Shown here: positions 10,830 through 24,170 of the stretch, piece after piece
Numbering within the stretch: position 1 is the stretch's first letter
How the letters are laid out: each line of letters begins with the position of its first letter
NCBI RefSeq assembly: GCF_017654505.1
Contig: NC_054535.1
Coordinates: 46,782,348-46,846,347, forward strand
Origin: Polyodon spathula
Lineage: Eukaryota > Chordata > Actinopteri > Acipenseriformes > Polyodontidae
Length of the DNA stretch: 64,000 nucleotides
Direction: 5' to 3'
Translations under genes and position numbers: made by a program
Notes under the pieces: model-generated
Databases searched by the model: none
What the model was told of the DNA's origin: nothing
Seen by the model: the letters and a program-made list of their open reading frames with translations, nothing else

Positions 10830-13800
10830 CACTTGGACCAACAGCTAAACAAACAAACTCAACTACAGGAAAATGTATTTATTCACAAACAGCCAGATCT
10901 TCAGGAAACACTGAGCAACTGCCCCTGTCAAAGCAAGCCTTGCCAGGTGACTTTGGAACGCCACATCCTGATATGCAGTGCACCAACAAAGTCCAAAACT
11001 GTTTGGGAAGACATTGTAGATGTCAATAAAGTATATATTGCTTTACGAAAGTTGAAGGAAATCAATCCTTTCTAAAAAGACATCATCTTGCCACAAAACT
11101 TGCTTACTAATCACAACTTGAATGCCTTTCAATGTTATTTTGTCAATGAAGAAGATGACAATTAAATCACTGCAGAGGAAATAACCAAAGAACAACCTTA
11201 CCCCAAAGAACCTTTGTTACGTAAGGTTCAACCGGATGAAATGGTTGTAATTCACCACAATTACTCAATACATCCTATATAAAGTGAAAGAAAGAAAGGT
11301 ACAGCTACTGATCTTTACCAAATACTTCACATACAGGATGACGCTGTGGAAAAACTAGACCTACTGTGTTTCTCAGACTTGTACACTCATGGAATGCATG
11401 CCGAACGGACGCCTGCAGCATCAGGCCAATCTTTGCCAGATTAACAGAGGACCTGGACTGACCTGGGACAATATATAAAGGAAGTGAATGGATCAGGCTT
11501 TGCAAACATGCCCATCAGTGAACTTGTCGCATCTCATTTCATGCACAACAAGTTTCTTGCAATTCTGCATTTTATCACATCCCCAAATGGCCCTCTGGGG
11601 AAAGTTACACATTACGTTTGCCGCAGAGAGTACCAGGGTCATGGAATGCAGCACTTCCACATGCTTATCTGGGTGGAAGATGCACCACTTATTGGAGTTT
11701 CCCCCAACTCACAAACTTCACAGTACATTAATCATCATGTCACCTGTACCATTCCAAATGACCTGATCGCACCTGTACTCAGAGGCCGTGTCTTGAAATG
11801 GCAGCAACATAAATGCAACAAGTACTGCAATGCAAATATTTTTTAAATAGCATGTTTACACAGATAACCGTGTAGATAGCGTCTCGCATTTTTCAACTTG
11901 ACAAATTTGTCAACACTACTCTGTTTTAAAGATCGCTCCTCTCCAGTACAATTATTCAGAGAAAGTGGATTCATAACTAAATATACTATAGTGTTTCCCT
12001 TGTCTGGTGAAATTTAAAAAAAAAATACAGAGATAGAAAATTAAATTATAAATACTGATATGTATTATTTTTCTCAATAATAGTAGATGAAATTCAGTGC
12101 TTACCTGACATATTAACACCCTGCCTCTGCTCACGAAAGATTGGACAGCTGTCAGATCTTTCACTTTCCCTTTGGCTACTCACTCACTTTCAATTTTCAT
12201 TCAGAATACCATGAACGGCCTCTGCTTGCTTATGACTGGACAGCTGCATAAAACGTGACAGATATTTGACTCTCCTATTGGTTAAACTTACAGTAGGTAC
12301 ATGCACCTGAAACAGACACAGTTTATGTCCCACCCAGCTAATTTAAGATTGGGCTACAACAGAGACAATGCAGGTGTTCAATTAGTTGATTGTATCGTAA
12401 AAGTCATTCAGAAAAAAAAAAAAATGTTGTGTACGTACAAGCAGAGCATAAGCGAGCAGCACTGTCAAGAGACTGCTGTGGCGCTTTTGTTAAAAAAAGT
12501 GTTTAAAGCTTTCTTCATTTTCCCACGCTATGACCCGCCAGAAATGTGTTCACAACCCATAATTTAAGAACAGCTGCCACGGGCAGAATGGCATGGCTTT
12601 GCTGGTACAAATTTCCGCAGGCACGACTTTGAGTACCACTGGTCTAAGATCTAAAAAAATCAAAAACAAGGTGGTGAGAACAAACCGTGGTGGTAATCCG
12701 AGATGTGACTGAGACCATTGCTGGCTGGAAAGCACTCAAACCTCATGGCAGACTTTATGATCTACCACGGAGTAGTGCAGAAGTCAAAATCAATGACTAC
12801 AATCCAGCCATTTTGCTAGCTTGGGAAGGCAATATGGATATTCAGTTAATTGGTGAACAATCTATAGCCCTCAACCGCTACATTACAAAATACCTTTCAA
12901 AACCTGAGAAGAGTTTTGCCCTTGGCATCATGAATGACATCAACTCAAACATGTCTCTGGCCAGCAGACTGTGAAATGTTGCACTCCACAGCTTGTCTAA
13001 CAGAGAATGTGGTGCACTTGAAGCAGCAAACTATCTCCTAAGCTTACCTCTCTATGGCACAGATCCGCAGGCAACCATCAAGTGGATTGATGTATCAAAG
13101 GTTTCTAGCCGCCGGCTGAAATCCAAGGAACACATTGACATGCTAGCAAAAGAAAATCCTGACTCAACCGACATCTACTTTCCTTCGTGGATTGACTCAT
13201 ACTACCCAAAACGTCCAGAGGCTCTGCAAGATATCAGCTTTTATGATTTAATTGCATGGCATGATGTGGTGTCAGAGAAGCCTAAAATGTTTCCCTTGGG
13301 ATGCATAAAAAAGAGAAGCATGCCTTTAATAAATCGTTACCATTACAGTGTACAAGACTACCCAGAGAACTACTTCTATGCTATCCTCCTACTTTTCAAG
13401 TCATGGAAAGACAGAACACACCACCTTCCTGAAGGGTGCCATTCCCATGTAGAAGCCTTCCATGCTTGTAGAGATAGCCGTCAAAAAGCTAGTAGAGCAG
13501 AAACAAAAGGGAATAGAGGCTGAAGAGGACAATTAGTTTCAAACAGAAGGACCTGAAAATCAAGTTCACTTTGTTCCTCTGCGGGCTGCAGAGGCAGCGA
13601 TGCATGGAACGCATCGCTGAAAATAGTATTTTTTTTGGTGGCCTCAATATGCTTCAATCAGTACTGCTTTCAATGAGTATGCACATGAACCACCATTCAC
13701 AACTGACCAATGACATGCTTGCTGTCTGCCAAAGTGTGCATTTCAAATTTCTGTTTGTGATTGGGCTATTTATTGTCATTCATGAGAGGTTCAACCTTGA

Positions 13801-13861
13801 ACAATGCACACAGCTTTACACTTTACAGTCCAAACGGACACGCAACGTGACGGAACACTGA
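10830..13861 (+). pseudogene. Helitron Rep nuclease remains
   Basis: Successive fragments in shifting frames. NKVYIALRKLKEINPF (about 11022-11075) precedes the Rep domain. The HUH-type motif QHFHMLIW lies at about 11649-11672. The paired-tyrosine motif RYITKYLSKPEKS, with Tyr codons at 12879 and 12891 (Y-x3-Y), is the Helitron Rep active-site arrangement. Downstream, 12993-13523 is an open 176-aa block (ECGALEAANYLLSLPLYGTD, FPSWIDSYYPKRPEALQDIS) typical of the linker between Rep and helicase. About 800 bp (11850-12650) of non-matching DNA separates the HUH and Tyr motifs, so an insertion or decay has split the domain. Stops occur near 11077, 11164, 11844 and 12972. Confidence 0.8.
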
Positions 13862-14173
13862 GTGAGAGACGTGAAGTATGGCCAAAGGTAAGGGAAAGGA
13901 AAAAATAATTTAAAAATTGCTATTTGTTTTGGTCTAAATAGCAGAAAACTGTTGATGAACCGTCTGAAGACAACAAGCTAGCAGCTACCACCAGCCGTCC
14001 TGCGCCATTCAAACTGTAATTAAATTAGTATGGATTTGTGAGATTAAATAAAATGGTTTGCTTTGCTTTGGACACAAAATGTTAGTTAACAAAAATGAAC
14101 AGACGGAAGTACGAATAAAATAGTTATTTTAATTATTATCATTATGTGAAATGTAAATTTGATGTACATGTTA

Positions 14174-15841
14174 AAAGTTCAAGGATGTTCTCCTTGAATT
14201 TATCAAGATGAGCATCAAGGATATGATATTTGAGGGACATCCTACAGCCCATTGTGCCGTAGTTCTTCACCAGAGTCTCAACCAGCTCCACATAGTTTTC
14301 AGCCTTGTGATTGCGCAGGAAGCCCCGAACCACTGCGACAAAGCTGTTCCAAGCCGCTTTCTCCTTACTAGTGAGCTTCTTGGGGAATTCATTGGACTCC
14401 AGGATCTTCTTTATCTGTGGTCTGATGAAGACACCGGCTTTGACCTTTGCCTCAGACAGCTTAGGGAAGAAGTCTTGAAAGTACTTGAAGGCTGCCGACT
14501 CCTTATCTAGAGCTCTGACAAATTGTTTCATAAGGCCCAATTTGATGTGCAGTGGTGGCATCAACACCTTCCGGGGGTCCACCAGTGGCTCCCACTTGAC
14601 GTTGTTCCTCCCCACAGAGAACTCGCTTGTGGTAGTGCACCTTGGTGTCCCTGCTGTCCCAAAGGCAAAGATAGCAGGGCAACTTGGTAAAACCGCCTTG
14701 GAGACCCATCAGGAATGCTACCATTTTGAAGTCTCCTATGACCTCCCAGCCGTACTCATCATACTTCAAGGCGTCCACCAAGGTCTTGATGCTGTTGTAA
14801 TCCTCTTTGAGGTGCACCGAGTGAGCCAGGGAAAGAGATGGGTACTTGTTACCATTATGGAGCAGCACGGCTTTGAGGCTCCTGGATGAGCTGTCAATGA
14901 AGAGGCGCCACTCATTCTGGTTACAGGCGATTCTGATTGCCTCGAACAGACTGGTCACATTGTGGCAGAAGCAGAGCCCATCTTGACGGGTGAAGAAGCT
15001 GGAAAAAGGTTGGTGACGCTTCCTCTGATCTGTGACTTGCACACTATAATCCAACAAGTTCCACTGCTTGAGCCTAGACGTCAAAAGCTCGGCATTGGAC
15101 TTGGTGAGACCAAGATCTCTAATCAAGTCGTTGAGGTCTTTTTGGTTGGGGTAGTATGGGTTTCTCTCCTCAGCTCCACCTCTGAAATTGTCTCTGACTT
15201 GCAGCTCTCTTCTAAAGATGGCTGCTCTCTCTCCGGAGGAGTGGGTACGGGGAGCTCATGGCAGTGTGGCACCGGGGAGATGGATGAAGGAAGGTCCGGA
15301 TATGTGATAGCAGGTGTATTCTTGCCAGTCTGACGTTTGGAAGGGTCCACCATGCAGAAGTAACAGTTGCTTGAGTGGTCAGTGGGTTCCCACCAAATTC
15401 TTGTGATAGCGAACTTCATGGCTCTCTTTTCCCCTCTGTACCATCCTACAAAAATACATTTATTTCACCCATGATTAATGTATAAGAGATTCTCGCAACA
15501 TTTTTCATATATGATATATTTTTTCAATAACATTGAAAATTGTAAAACATTTTAAAATTAAAAATTATTACAATTTTAAAAATTTTAACAAATTTTATAA
15601 CAGAAAATTCCGAGCAACAATTATCCATCTTACCTTCCAGAGTTTTTTTGCAGTGCTCGCAGGTGAAATGAGGTGCCCAGGGTTTGTCTTGATCCCAGAC
15701 AGGCATGCCGAAATATGCCTTGTAGGCCTCACACATCTTAGCAGATGCTTCCACGAAGTACTTTTTCGCTCTTGTCTTGATAAATTGGCCGCAGACATAG
15801 CAAAATCCGTCTGCAGGATGCTTGCAGCCTCATGATGCCAT
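14174..15841 (-). pseudogene. Transposase-like gene, copy A
   Basis: Exon 1 (15841-15634) has an ATG, but its fourth codon is TGA. It then encodes a Cys-rich start (CKHPADGFCYVCGQF) and GMPVWDQDKPWAPHFTCEHC, looking like a zinc-binding module of the ZAD/CxxC kind. A GTAAGA donor (15633) and a TTTTTGTAG acceptor (15446) bound a 188-nt intron whose splicing joins L-E-G-W in frame. Exon 2 encodes IWWEPTDHSSNCYFC, then LFIDSSSRSLKAVLLHNGNK, VIGDFKMVAFLMG and PCYLCLWDSRD, and PPLHIKLGLMKQFVRALDKE. It has frameshifts near 15150 and 14620, and it ends truncated at the HxxxxH region. See copy B for the functional interpretation. Confidence 0.7.
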
Positions 15842-16160
15842 CTCAGAAAAATGCAGATATGTATCCACTTAGGCAGCTGGAACTAAACTGAACTGGTGGG
15901 CTTAAGGCCCCTGTATTTATACTACTATTTATATTACTGGAAAGTTCTAGAAAGTTCTAGAAGTTACTCCAAGTTTACTCAGCACTGAATCTATCTGGAA
16001 TGTTCTGGAAAATAGGTAAATTTCAAAATATCACTGTCCTGGTCACAAAAGCAAAGTTTGTGTGGAATAATAGCCATTTTCTATATTTTTGAGGCATAAG
16101 CAATTAGGAAATAACACTTACTACCCAGGAACCAAAAAAATTTAAAATTGTTACACAGTG
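14174..16160 (-). mobile_element. Novel DNA transposon, copy A (truncated)
   Basis: This block matches 55199-57207 (copy B) over its whole length, on the same strand, including coding parts, the intron and the right terminal repeat. The right end, in reverse complement, reads CACTGTGTAACAATTT and continues into the same repeat as copy B. Homology stops abruptly at about 14174, inside the transposase C-terminus, so the left terminal repeat and about 400 bp are missing. It lies between the Rep and helicase parts of the Helitron. Confidence 0.8.
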
Positions 16161-16677
16161 TTATCAAACACATGAAACACATGCACGATCCAAGCTCAAC
16201 CTGCGTCATGCCTACTCTAGACGTCTGTATCCAGATCCAGACTTCCATGCTTGATCGTATGCCTGGAGAGGACATTCATCTTATGGACTGTGGACTGCCC
16301 TTATAACTTTCAGAGAAATGGGCTGACTGCAGTCGTATCACCGGACTGGAAACTACCATACAAGTCAAAACAGGCTGCAAACTTGTGCTTCGCAAGAACA
16401 TTGACATTTCCACTGGTCTCATCAATGGGGCAGTAGGAAAGCTTCAAGTTCTTTCCTACTATCTGAAAAACACAAGTATGGTCAAAACTATAACCATCAA
16501 ATGTAGCAATGGAGTCTTCCATACCTTTGAATGTTTACGCTCAAAGTTTGAAATCATAGACAGTCTACACTATTCAAAAGCAATTCTCAGTCATTGGCAT
16601 TCATGCAGTCACTATTCACAAATGCCAGGGCAAGACTCAAAAAACAGTTTTGATGGATTGTTACAAAGCGACACAAT
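16161..16677 (+). pseudogene. Helitron Pif1-like helicase C-terminal part
   Basis: From about 16245 the frames encode LDRMPGEDIHLMDCG, then KLVLRKNIDISTGLINGAVG (helicase motif IV-V region), then SVIGIHAVTIHKCQGKTQKT (16580-16645, the TIHK-QG-T motif of Pif1/RecD-type helicases). A frameshift separates the two motif blocks near 16575. The usual YVALSR (motif VI) is absent: the sequence changes directly to a different protein type at about 16678. The N-terminal half of the helicase, with the P-loop, is not seen. Confidence 0.72.
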
Positions 16678-16926
16678 GCCAAGTTTACTGCTGTGCAGAA
16701 GAGAAAAATTACTGTGGACAACGGGAATTACCAATTATCTTCCATTATCATATATCAAGGACATGGTATTACTTCAGGGCACTATGTGTCTCTTCTTGTT
16801 GTGGGTGCTACTGGAAAATGGGTGCATGCAAAAGATGCATCCATTGAAGTCAAACCATGGCAAGGAAATGCAAAGGACATGGATATGGTTGATTTACAAA
16901 TGGCTTACATTGGCCCAAGTTCATAA
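16678..16926 (+). pseudogene. Ubiquitin-specific-protease-like C-terminal segment
   Basis: This frame encodes NGNYQLSSIIIYQGHGITSG, then GHYVSLLVVGATGKWVHAKDASIE and ends AYIGPSS and a TAA stop. The order Y-x-L-x-x-I-I, GHY, then W-x-x-x-D-A-x-I, then AYI matches the C-terminal His-box region of USP (UCH, peptidase C19) proteases, where the GHY His is catalytic. It starts within a few bases of the helicase block but in another frame. No Cys-box is visible nearby, so a catalytic domain is not complete. It could be a captured host gene piece or a real module of this Helitron family. Recognition is by motif only. Confidence 0.5.
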
Positions 16927-17324
16927 CACCTCTAAAACAAGGAGAATGATGTTTTTTTTTCAGCATTAAAATGTGTTAGTATACTACTCTTTAGCACTGA
17001 CATTCATATGTACCTTTTTAACCATTCATAACATTGTAGTTTTGTACCTACATAAATATCAATATAGCAATACCTACCAAAATAGACATATTGTTTTCAC
17101 CACTAAAAGAATACAATGATTACACTTTCAGTACTGTCCAAAAGTTCCTTCTACCATTATTTTACTTTAAAATATTTTCTCATTTCTGTTATATTACTAT
17201 ACTTATTACTCTCTTGTCTTGTCTGTCTATTTACTATACACATTCTCTAATATCTTTCCCTCACTTTATTCATTATTTAATGAAGTTAAAAAAGGTGATA
17301 TCTATAACAAAAACAATGTAAAAA

Positions 17325-17356
<32 letters not shown>

Positions 17357-18589
17357 CAAGTGAGAAAAACACAACAGCCATTTGAAGTGGTGATATCAAA
17401 CACAAAAGTCCAAGTTAGGAGAAGCAATTGGGGCAACCTTGTCCAGCATCAAGCAAATAGGCACAGTTGGAAAAGTGCTGGGGCCCAACATTCACACAAT
17501 TGTTGCTTCTAAATTGGGTTCTTTTTCACTCCACTTTACATTGAAATGCTCTTTGAACAACTTCAGGGGATTGTGACAGTTCCCCTTATCAGCTCAAAAG
17601 TCACATCTGCAACAAAAAACATTGACAGTGCACAACCAAAAAAATGCTCCAACACCCCAGCGCTGGATCTGCAATGCTCTTTCATGTATTCTTGTATGTA
17701 TGGACTAAATGTCTGTCCATGTGTGCCCTGATCTACCTGTGCCTTACCTGCATGTTGTCCGTGTGTCTTCCCAAATCATACTTGTCTGCGCCTGTGATGA
17801 CGCCTCTCCCATTCCCTGTCTGGCTTTCTCTCTGTAGTAGTGCTTGTAAGCATAACCAAGAACACTTCCGTCTGTGTTGAGCACTTTCCTTGGAACATAT
17901 GTGTCTCAGCATGTTTATTTTGGTTACAACCCAGCTGATAAGTGGGATGAAGCAAAGCCAATACCCTGCAAGGTTGGCATGGAAGTTGAAATAAAACTCT
18001 TTCATCATTTAGCACTGAATACAGTTTCATTGTAAATGTCCACAATCCTTGCTGAACGTTATACACAACTGGAGAAAGTGGCAAATTTTCCAAACTTGGT
18101 ATAAATGTAAAAAAAACAAAACAGACATATTGGTGGAAGGAATTTGCTTGCCAGCTAGAGCTACATTTTTATGTGTTTTTTGTGAATACTTTGTGTTTTG
18201 TTTAAAGAAATAAAAAGTGTATGTCTGTAAAGATGGGCATATGACAACACAAAAAAAACATCTCCATAAGTAGGTGACATTCTGAAACAGTATCCTATTA
18301 CTGTACCTGATTATGTTGGATTAATTAATGGATAACCTGAAATGGTACAAAGGTAAGCACTAAACTGCCAGAGGTTAAAAAAAAAAAGTTTAGGTTACCA
18401 AAAACTGAAAAATAATGTACATTTCAGAGTTATACAAAAAGGCCTTATTCAGGGAACAAGTAATGGGTTAACAGCTTACAGCTGTTCTGCAGCAATGTAA
18501 GTAAATTAAGCCTTGGAAGTTGATGCTAACAATTACTACAGGTGTTACTACTTTTGTTGATTACTTACAAACCCTCTGTCTGTATAAAA
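16927..18589. other. Helitron flank, weak coding hints
   Basis: A pure A run (about 17329-17356) is followed by an open + frame at about 17405-17572 beginning KSKLGEAIGATLSSIKQIGT, and by another readable stretch near 17890-18010 (YFGYNPADKWDEAKPIPCKV). Both look protein-like but match no family I know. They may be more of the element. No complete gene. Confidence 0.3.
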
Positions 18590-18898
18590 GCAGTGTTGGA
18601 ACAGACTGTTACTACACCCTCTTAAGCATTATTTGGACAGTATTTTACTGCAGGAAGTAGCATATTGCTATAATAATGGCGAGAAAAAAGCAATTAACAA
18701 AGGAAGACAGACAGACCATTATAACCCTTAAAGTGTAGGTCTTTCCTTTAGAGAAACTGTAAAAAAAGCCAAGGTGTCAGTGAATACAGTTTCCTACACC
18801 ATCAAAAGGCACTTGGAAATTGGAGGAAACACTGACAGGAAGAGGTCTGGCAGCCCCAAAGCCATAACAGAATCAAAAGACAAGTTTCTGAGAGTCAA
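18590..18898 (+). mobile_element. Tc1 element 5' fragment
   Basis: An ATG at 18676 starts ARKKQLTKEDRQTIITLK, the first helix-turn-helix of a Tc1 transposase. In another frame the text goes on with VSVNTVSYTIKRHLE and RKRSGSPKAITESKDKFL. One stop and a frameshift occur. It breaks at 18898, where the inverted tip of a different Tc1 family begins. Confidence 0.7.
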
Positions 18899-20400
<1,502 letters not shown>

Positions 20401-20423
20401 CTACAAAATCCCTGGCTTTGTGC

Positions 20424-20533
20424 GAGTGTACCTAGAAGAATTGATGCTGTTTTGAAGGCAAAGGGTGGTCACACCAAATATGGATTTGATTTAGATTTTT
20501 CTTCTGTTCACTCATTTTGCATTTAGTTAATTG

Positions 20534-20537
<4 letters not shown>
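20424..20537 (+). mobile_element. Inverted Tc1 3' fragment
   Basis: The + strand encodes SVPRRIDAVLKAKGGHTKYG, the C-terminus of the same transposase family as 19194-20202, and runs on to GTTAATTGATAAA, the inverted match of about 19140-19240. It abuts a (TA)n tract. Confidence 0.8.

Positions 20538-20615
<78 letters not shown>
20538..20615. repeat. (TA)n microsatellite
   Basis: Thirty-nine TA units directly after the inverted Tc1 fragment. Confidence 0.95.
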
Positions 20616-20618
<3 letters not shown>

Positions 20619-21617
20619 TGTAAATGCATTTTTCTGTGTTGCCATTCATTGTAGCTTAATTTTTTAGGTGTACTTGCAATTGCCTATGCACTGTGCTGTT
20701 GTTTTGGTGACAACCCTTCAACATGCAGGTTTGAAGCAACAAAGATGAGGGAACATTTGGGGTCTTGTCTGAAGGAGCAGCGATTTATCACATTTCCATA
20801 GCGTAAAGAAAACATTGGCATTGAAATTTAGGAGTTTCCCACTCCCATTTTTTCAGTTTGCACTGTCACTGCAGACAATCTTGTTTCCCTGGAGAAGTCA
20901 TGATAAAGTGCAGTATATTATTTCCCCAGGAATGCTTCGCAGCTGCTTGAATAATATACTGTTTTTTGGTTTATGACATGAAGAGTATTTAGCAGGGTTC
21001 CATAAAATATAGCATTGTACATACCTCACATGTTGCTACAACTGCTTACATAACATATCTTCAAAGCACTGATAGTGTAAGGATTATTACCCACATTGTC
21101 AAACAGATAACACAGCAATAAGGATCCGTGATGTAGTATGGAGCAGAAAAGCCAGAGCACTTGTTATTTTTTTTTTCCTACAGTTATTTAGAGGTTGGCT
21201 CTCAAACCCCAGTGCACTAGAGCAAACATTTTGAAAAGAGTTCTGAAACAGAGTAAAAGTGTAAAAGTTGTCAGGATGTTACAAATGAAACTAAAAATTG
21301 CAGGTACATTAGTTAAACTATTGTAACAATACGTGGGAACGTATAACCAGATTTTTCGAAACACTGCTACTTACTCTATAATGTTGTTCTATTTCAGGTA
21401 TGTACCATAAGACACTTGTTTAGAAACTAAAAAAAAAAAAAAAGTACAATGATGAAATGGCTTGAACTTTTGGAAATATCATCTGTTTTATGTGAGGCCA
21501 CTCTGAGTACACACCATACTCTTTTCTAAACCACTACTAAATCAGTGGGCTGTAATCACGCCAAGGACATTTCTTGCATGTACTAGAACATCAGAGAGAG
21601 AGAGCGGGAGAGAGAAG

Positions 21618-21691
<74 letters not shown>

Positions 21692-22579
21692 AAGCTGTGA
21701 ATGCATTTAAAGTGCAATAGGAGTTACTGAAAAGCTAGTGTAAGAAATCTTCTTGTCAGTCCCAAGCCTGAAAAAAGTGAGAGGGAAGCCTTTTTAAATA
21801 AAGAACAAGTGTTGACTGTTTTATATGTTTTGTGCAGTACTTAACAGGAAACTTAAAATGCATTTACAGACTGTATTACACTACCAATTATCAATGTACA
21901 ATGAGAACTATGGTACCAGGTTAACAGAAATATGATTTAATGTATGTTCTTTTGTACAATGATACTAACTGTACAATGGTTCTTGTATGTATCATATGGG
22001 GCACCAGGGTACACCGTTATATAGCATAATAGTCCATGGTATACTAATGCATCATGGTATACAACTTCATTTGACATTAAGCAAGGGGCTGCATTATCTC
22101 ACACGCGTTATTCGTCTATATAGAGGCTTAATTAAATTCAACAGAAAATAAAAATAAACATAAATAAATATAATGTAAACATAATAAACATAAACCTTAT
22201 TCACAAGCCAAAATTTCCGCACAATACGAAAGTCTAAACATAGTTAAGGCACAGCAGGAGCAGTACCTATTGTTTGCAATGCTTATTTTTCAACTGCAAA
22301 TATATATATATATTAATCACAGTTAACTTCTGCGATTAAAACGTTAATATTTTTGGAGATTAATTATTTTAACGCGTGTTAATCACACTTTTGTGTTTTG
22401 AGCCTTTTGGCACATCGTAGTTCAATCCCGGCCGCGGCAACATTGGATTGATTATTTGTCGGCAGTTAAGTTTAAATAGAAAGTTAGTCACTTAACAGCA
22501 TAATGAAGCAAAGAACTAAAAATGAATGGAAGTTTGTTTGTTTTGATGCTTTTGAAGTTGTGACGGCTCATTGGACAGA
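20616..22579. other. Intergenic, no gene recognised
   Basis: Apart from the (GA)n tract there is no recognised gene. Near 22410-22435 a stretch AGTTCAATCCCGG resembles a Pol III B box, but no A box or tRNA fold was found. Confidence 0.4.
21593..21690. repeat. (GA)n microsatellite
   Basis: GA repeats with a few interruptions in the first 35 bases and then pure to the end. Confidence 0.95.
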
Positions 22580-22950
22580 AAGACTCTTACTTGTCTACTG
22601 TAAGCCTGACTTCTATTATATGTAAACTTATGGAAACTATAATAAGATCCAAAATGGAAAATTACCTATATGGTAACAGTATCCTGGGAGGCAATCAGCA
22701 TGGTTTTAGGAAAGGAAGGTCATGTCTAACTAACCTGCTTGATTTTTTTTGAGGATGCAACATCGACAATGTATAATTGTAAAGCTTTTGACAAATTCCT
22801 GCATAAATGATTCATTCTCAAACTGAACACAATAGGGATTCAAGGAAATGCATGCACATGGATTAGGGAGTGGTAAACATGTAAAAAACAGAAAGTACTG
22901 ATTAAAAGAGAAACCTCAAATGCAGCAAGGTAACCAGTGGAGTACCACTA
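22580..22950 (+). mobile_element. CR1/L2-type LINE RT fragment
   Basis: Frames encode KLMETIIRSKMENYL, then NQHGFRKGRSCLTNLLDFF, KAFDKFLHK, and GIQGNACTWIREW, the finger and palm part of a non-LTR reverse transcriptase. The same segment is present on the minus strand at about 43860-44150, so both are one LINE family. Stops and frameshifts are present. Only about 370 bp remain. Confidence 0.78.
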
Positions 22951-22965
22951 GTTACTAGGTAACAC

Positions 22966-24170
22966 ACATGCATGCTAACACACAAATGACGGGAATGACA
23001 GGACAGCACACACACACACTTAGCACGGATCGGTACATAGCTCCCCCCTCAAGTTCTCTTCGTCCCTGAAGAGACAATGTTACAGTCCTGAGTGATCTAG
23101 AGCTCGCCAGACACTTGCAGCCTGTAGTTGGTCCCTGGAACTGTGTACGCGGTCTGCTACTTCATTAGGGGTTTGAGTCCCATCCACTGGCTGTGCTGAC
23201 AGGCTCTCCAGGGATACAACCAGCAAGTAGTGGGCATAGTCACGGCGTTGTCAGCTGCCTCTGGGGGTGGTTGGACCCTGATCCCCCGGCTGTGCTGTTG
23301 TGTCCTCCGTGCTTTGACTATCTGTCAGGGTGAGAGTTGCGGTACATCTCTGCTGTCTCCCACTGGCTGGATGAGCCCTGTCGTTCAGCGTTGGCGTACC
23401 ATGCTCCCTCCGACTCTACTGCCCTGCCTGGCCGAGTTCCACCATTCTGCCTCGGGCGTTGCGCTCCCTCCTGCTGCTCTGTCCTGTTCCGATGGGTCCT
23501 GCCATTCTCCGTCAGCGTGCCGTGCTCCTTCCGGGTCCTCTACTTGGCCTGTACTAGCCCTGTCGTTCTGCCTTGGGTGCCACGCGTTCTCCGACTCCTC
23601 TCCGGTTTTCCATCTAGTTAGCTGACCCGATCCTGCTACCATTCTATGGAGATGCTCCATTTCTTTGCCAGCATCCACTCGAGCAGTAATGGAATGCCGG
23701 CTCAGGTTGGTCTCCCCCTGGCTCCCTCTGTTCATCCCCAGCGCTTTCGTTCCATCCCACTTCTGATCATCAATGTAGCGTTTCAGGGTAAACAAAAGGG
23801 ACTGCAGCAAGATCTCATTCAGATGATTATTAAGGTCAGGCCGACACAAAACAGCCCAGAGCTGCTCGCAGGCAGCTTCTAAATTGAGACCCCCCCCCCC
23901 AGCCCTATTGGCTCACACACACACAAGGGCACATTTATATACACACTGACCAATCACTCAGGCCCTCGGTCCCACGCAAGCAGCTGACTGGCAGAACCAA
24001 ACACAAATCACTGAGGAGCAAATACAGACCCAATCTACATACAGTTTCACTGTGCACGTGACACCCCAGGCAGGGCGCGAGCACTGCCTATACACACATG
24101 CAGGTTAACACACACATGGTGGGAATGACAGGATAGCACACACACACTCGTGCACAGATTGCTACAGTAT
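22966..24170 (-). repeat. Unassigned GC-rich repeat with direct repeats
   Basis: The ends carry a direct repeat of about 75 bp (22966-23038 and 24092-24166; both contain GGGAATGACAGGA and GCACACACACAC). Between them is GC-rich DNA unlike the AT-rich flanks. The minus strand has a 154-aa open frame (23385-23849) rich in charged residues with CRPDLNNHLNEILLQSLLF near its start. I do not recognise it. A truncated LTR element or a non-autonomous TE is possible. The plus frames there are shadows. Confidence 0.35.

Larger units (their letters stand above)
10830..16926 (+). mobile_element. Decayed Helitron, interrupted
   Basis: The + strand carries in order a Rep (HUH) nuclease part (10.8-13.5 kb), a gap, a Pif1-type helicase C-terminal part (from about 16.2 kb) and a ubiquitin-protease-like end. 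That order is Rep-helicase, as in Helitrons. A foreign DNA transposon (14174-16160) sits between Rep and helicase. Stops, frameshifts and lost motifs (no helicase P-loop seen) show it is dead. The terminal TC...CTRR ends were not located, so the outer limits are those of the protein remains. Confidence 0.75.

Noticed and set aside
14962..15333. Plus-strand frames over the transposon genes (also 14208-14510, 14485-14889, 55076-55273, 55319-55510, 55985-56209)
   Set aside because: They are antisense shadows of the minus-strand transposase gene; the minus frames show the conserved motifs and splice sites.
22405..22440. tRNA-derived SINE head
   Set aside because: Only a B-box-like AGTTCAATCCC; no A box, no cloverleaf and no repeat copy seen.
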